Of a stretch of 9,164 nt of DNA, positions 6,963 to 9,164 are shown piece by piece (positions within the stretch are counted from its first letter, which is position 1; every line of letters starts with the position of its first letter). The notes beneath the pieces are model-generated. The model ran no database searches. It was not told where the DNA came from and saw nothing but the letters and a program-made list of their open reading frames with translations. The DNA is taken from positions 1 to 9,164 of the forward strand of contig JABEVH010000052.1 of assembly GCA_013043915.1 (NCBI GenBank), given 5' to 3'. Source of the DNA: Pseudomonadales bacterium (GTDB lineage Bacteria > Pseudomonadota > Gammaproteobacteria > Pseudomonadales > Moraxellaceae). The translations under genes and the position numbers were made by a program.

Positions 6963-7577
6963 ATGCATATCCTGGAAAATCTGTTGCTGCTTATTGTCTC
7001 GTATTTACTGGGCTCTGTCTGTACTGCCATCCCGGTATGCAAACTTCTGGGTTTACCCGATCCCCGGTCCTCAGGCTCAGGCAATCCCGGCACCACCAAT
7101 GTGCTTCGCGTTGGAGGAAAAGGTGCAGCATTGCTGACCCTAGCTGGTGATATGCTCAAGGGAGTTATTCCTGTACTGGTTGGGCGCGCCCTTGGGGCCA
7201 CGCCATTATTTGAAGCAGCGCTGGGTTTTACTGCCTTTCTGGGGCATCTTTTCCCCCTGTATTACCGATTCGCAGGAGGCAAGGGTGTCGCTACCGCTTT
7301 CGGTGTACTGTTTGCATTAAACCCGATCTTGGGTTTATGCACAGGAGCTCTCTGGATTGCCCTCTTTGCCCTTACCCGCTACTCATCGCTAGCAGCCTTG
7401 GTTAGTTTTGGGTTACTACCAGCCCTAGCTTACCAACTCGATCGTGCCCATTTTCCTATCATTTGCTTGATATGCCTTTTTCTGATTACCCGGCATCATG
7501 CCAACATCAGAGCTTTACTACATGGCCAGGAACGTCGTTTCAGCCATAAAACCAATCCGGAATCCTCAGAGGTTTAA
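6963..7577 (+). CDS. plsY: Glycerol-3-phosphate acyltransferase PlsY (acyl-phosphate dependent)
   Basis: PlsY transfers the acyl group of acyl-phosphate to the sn-1 position of glycerol 3-phosphate, the first step of phospholipid synthesis, at the inner membrane. The 204-residue protein shows several hydrophobic membrane segments (about 4-29, 55-78, 82-100, 110-138, 142-176) and the three conserved PlsY loops: SGSGNPGTTNVLR (37-49), GHLFPLYYRFAGGKGVAT (94-111) and NIRALLHGQE (181-190). The ATG at 6963 has GGAG five bases away. Divergent placement next to folB is the arrangement also found in E. coli. Its stop lies 2 bases before the sthA ATG, so the two are probably co-transcribed. With only 29 bases to folB, the promoter must overlap the 5' end of folB or use very short leaders. 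Confidence 0.95.
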   Translation: MHILENLLLLIVSYLLGSVCTAIPVCKLLGLPDPRSSGSGNPGTTNVLRVGGKGAALLTLAGDMLKGVIPVLVGRALGATPLFEAALGFTAFLGHLFPLYYRFAGGKGVATAFGVLFALNPILGLCTGALWIALFALTRYSSLAALVSFGLLPALAYQLDRAHFPIICLICLFLITRHHANIRALLHGQERRFSHKTNPESSEV

Positions 7578-7579
7578 CC

Positions 7580-8962
7580 ATGCCATTTTATGATGCAGTC
7601 ATTCTGGGCTCTGGCCCTGCGGGCGAAGGCGCCGCCATGAAGTTATCCAAGGAAGGACAGCGTGTCGCCGTGGTAGAAAACAGAACCTCCGTCGGAGGCT
7701 CTTGTGCCCATTCAGGCACCATTCCATCCAAAACTTTGCGCCAAAGCGTATGGCAGCTCATGCGTTACAACCGTGATCCCTTGTTGCACCGCGCTGGTGA
7801 ATTGCGCCAATTTACCTTTGATCAGATTCTGCAAAGAACCCAGAAGGTCATAGCCCAGCAAGTTGAACTGCGCACCCGTTTTTATACAAGAAATGACGTT
7901 GATCTGTATTTTTCTCCAGGCAGCTTTATTGACCCACAAACGCTTGAAGTTCATACGCCAGAAGGTTCACGTGAACTGCTGCAATTCAAACACGCCATCA
8001 TTGCTACCGGAGCTCGCCCCTACCATCCGTCAGACATCGATTTCAACCATCCCCGTGTTTTTGATTCCGACGACATTCTTAAACTCGACTTCTCGGTGCG
8101 TAAAATCATTATTTATGGGGCTGGGGTTATCGGCTGTGAATATGCTTCGATCTTTGAAGGCATGGGCGTGAAAGTAGACCTGATCAATACCCAGGATGCA
8201 TTGCTCTCATTCCTTGATGATGAAATATCAGATGCCCTTAGCCACTATTTGCGTGAACTAGGTGTGCTCATTCGCCACCATGAACAATATGAAAAACTGG
8301 AGACTCTAGATGACAGTGTGGTGCTTCATCTGAAATCCGGCAAAAAGATCCGCGCTGATGCGATCCTCTGGTGCAATGGCCGCAGTGGCAATACTCAGCA
8401 CTTAGGTCTAGAGAACCTCGGCGTCTCCATTAACCAGCGTGGTCAGATCCCAGTTAATGAGTTCTATCAAACCAGTCAGCCTCATATCTATGCAGCCGGC
8501 GATGTCATCGGTTGGCCTTCGTTGGCATCTGCAGCTTATGACCAGGGACGATGTGCTGCTGCCCATATCGTAGGTTCTGCCGATGTACCTCGTGTGTCCG
8601 AAGTTCCTAACGGGATTTACACCATTCCTGAAATCAGTTCACTGGGCAAAAACGAAGCCGAATTAACGCGTGAGCAAGTTCCCTATGAAGTTGGACAAGC
8701 ATTCTTCAGGCATCTGGCCCGAGCCCAAATCACCGGGGAAACCGTGGGCATGCTTAAAATACTGTTTCACCGCGAAACCCTAGAAATCCTCGGTATACAT
8801 TGTTTTGGTGACGGAGCCTCAGAAATCGTGCACATCGGCCAAGCTGTTATGCATGGCGGTCAAAATAGCCTGCGCTACTTTGCCAACACGACATTTAACT
8901 ACCCAACCATGGCGGAAGCCTACCGTGTGGCTGCGCTTAATGGGCTAAATCGCCTGTTTTAA
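7580..8962 (+). CDS. sthA: Soluble pyridine nucleotide transhydrogenase (Si-specific NAD(P)+ transhydrogenase)
   Basis: SthA is a cytoplasmic FAD enzyme that passes hydride between NADPH and NAD+ and so balances the two pools. The 460-residue protein shows the FAD-binding GSGPAGEG (10-17), VGGSCAHSGTIPSK (38-51), IATGARPYHP (141-150), the NAD(P)-binding GAGVIGCEYAS (180-190), YAAGDVIG (304-311) that closes on FAD, and the C-terminal interface motif FNYPTMAEAYRVAALNG (439-455). Of the CxxxxC redox pair in related disulfide reductases only Cys42 remains and Thr47 replaces the second, as is usual for SthA; this distinguishes it from lipoamide dehydrogenase. The ATG at 7580 is preceded by GAGG, which sits in the last codons of plsY. 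Transcription from the plsY promoter is likely. No convincing terminator follows the stop. Confidence 0.95.
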   Translation: MPFYDAVILGSGPAGEGAAMKLSKEGQRVAVVENRTSVGGSCAHSGTIPSKTLRQSVWQLMRYNRDPLLHRAGELRQFTFDQILQRTQKVIAQQVELRTRFYTRNDVDLYFSPGSFIDPQTLEVHTPEGSRELLQFKHAIIATGARPYHPSDIDFNHPRVFDSDDILKLDFSVRKIIIYGAGVIGCEYASIFEGMGVKVDLINTQDALLSFLDDEISDALSHYLRELGVLIRHHEQYEKLETLDDSVVLHLKSGKKIRADAILWCNGRSGNTQHLGLENLGVSINQRGQIPVNEFYQTSQPHIYAAGDVIGWPSLASAAYDQGRCAAAHIVGSADVPRVSEVPNGIYTIPEISSLGKNEAELTREQVPYEVGQAFFRHLARAQITGETVGMLKILFHRETLEILGIHCFGDGASEIVHIGQAVMHGGQNSLRYFANTTFNYPTMAEAYRVAALNGLNRLF

Positions 8963-9065
8963 CAAGTTAAAGTGAAGTCAACCTGCGTGAACCTCACTCG
9001 CAAAATGCCAGCAAGCTGTGATTATCCTCCTTGGTTACTCATTGGGTGAACAGTGCGCGACAGGC
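8963..9065. other. Short non-coding stretch after sthA
   Basis: About 100 bases without a credible frame. An imperfect dyad (GTGAAGT at 8972-8978 and ACCTCAC at 8991-8997, one mismatch) is present but is not followed by a T run. Nothing else was recognised. Confidence 0.5.
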
Positions 9066-9164
9066 GGCGTTGGTGCACTTCTAACTCGAAAAACGGTTGA
9101 TGGTACGATGCGATCTCAATTTTACTGATCAACCCGATGCCCAACAAACACACCGACGATCGCC
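9066..9164 (+). mobile_element. Probable left end of an IS5-family insertion sequence, right part outside window
   Basis: GGCGTTGGTGCAC at 9066-9078 matches 11 of 13 positions of the GGCTTTGTTGCAC-type terminal repeat that I recall for IS903-like members of the IS5 family. A frame resembling the start of an IS5-type transposase begins 71 bases further in, which is the expected distance. The other end and the target duplication cannot be seen, so the exact boundary is a guess. The element would lie about 100 bases after the sthA stop. Confidence 0.4.
9137..9164 (+). CDS. Possible IS5-family transposase, first nine codons only
   Basis: The frame starts at ATG 9137 and reads MPNKHTDDR before the window ends. 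A start of the form MPxKxxxxRRHHIPK is common in IS5-family transposases, and the visible residues fit that pattern. Nine residues are too few for a firm assignment, and no strong ribosome binding site precedes the ATG. The possible terminal repeat upstream supports the call. Confidence 0.38.

Noticed and set aside
7703..7723. Loss of the second redox cysteine in SthA as a damaging mutation
   Set aside because: Thr at this position is normal for SthA-type transhydrogenases, which do not use a redox disulfide.
8972..8997. Imperfect dyad after sthA as a rho-independent terminator
   Set aside because: The stem is short with a mismatch and a 12-base loop, and there is no T run after it.

Overview
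The window looks like a chromosomal segment of a proteobacterium, most likely a gammaproteobacterium. The evidence is a divergent folB/plsY pair (the arrangement also found in E. coli), a SthA-type soluble transhydrogenase, bacterial-type lipoprotein signals, and dense gene packing with 2-8 base spacings or overlaps. Base composition looks moderate, with an AT-rich intergenic stretch near 4750-4900. The genus cannot be fixed from the sequence alone.

Bases 1-2750 (minus strand) hold an ovothiol biosynthesis cassette. A complete ovoA (DinB-like iron-binding domain, FGE/sulfatase-modifying domain and C-terminal SAM methyltransferase in one 698-residue chain) is followed, with a 4-base ATGA overlap, by a MalY/PatB-type PLP-dependent C-S lyase that is best called ovoB. 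The window cuts ovoB off after 193 codons. Together the two enzymes would join cysteine to histidine C5 as a sulfoxide, cleave the conjugate to 5-thiohistidine, and N-methylate it to ovothiol A.

Bases 2748-4899 hold a possible 42-residue lipoprotein (plus strand), then on the minus strand a 623-residue lipoprotein of unknown function. The larger gene carries a run of eleven G on its coding strand near the 3' end, which could slip. An AT-rich intergenic region with two inverted repeats separates it from a divergent gene.

Bases 4900-8962 are ordinary housekeeping and metabolism. They hold a patatin-like lipid acyl hydrolase (plus), folK and folB of the folate pathway (minus, overlapping), plsY for phospholipid synthesis (plus) and sthA, the soluble transhydrogenase (plus, 2 bases after plsY). 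The folK product lacks several residues of the usual arginine/tryptophan catalytic segment.

Bases 8963-9164 contain no complete gene. The last roughly 100 bases look like the left end of an IS5-family insertion sequence, with a GGC-starting terminal repeat candidate and the first nine codons of a transposase. No tRNA, rRNA, CRISPR array or convincing riboswitch was seen.
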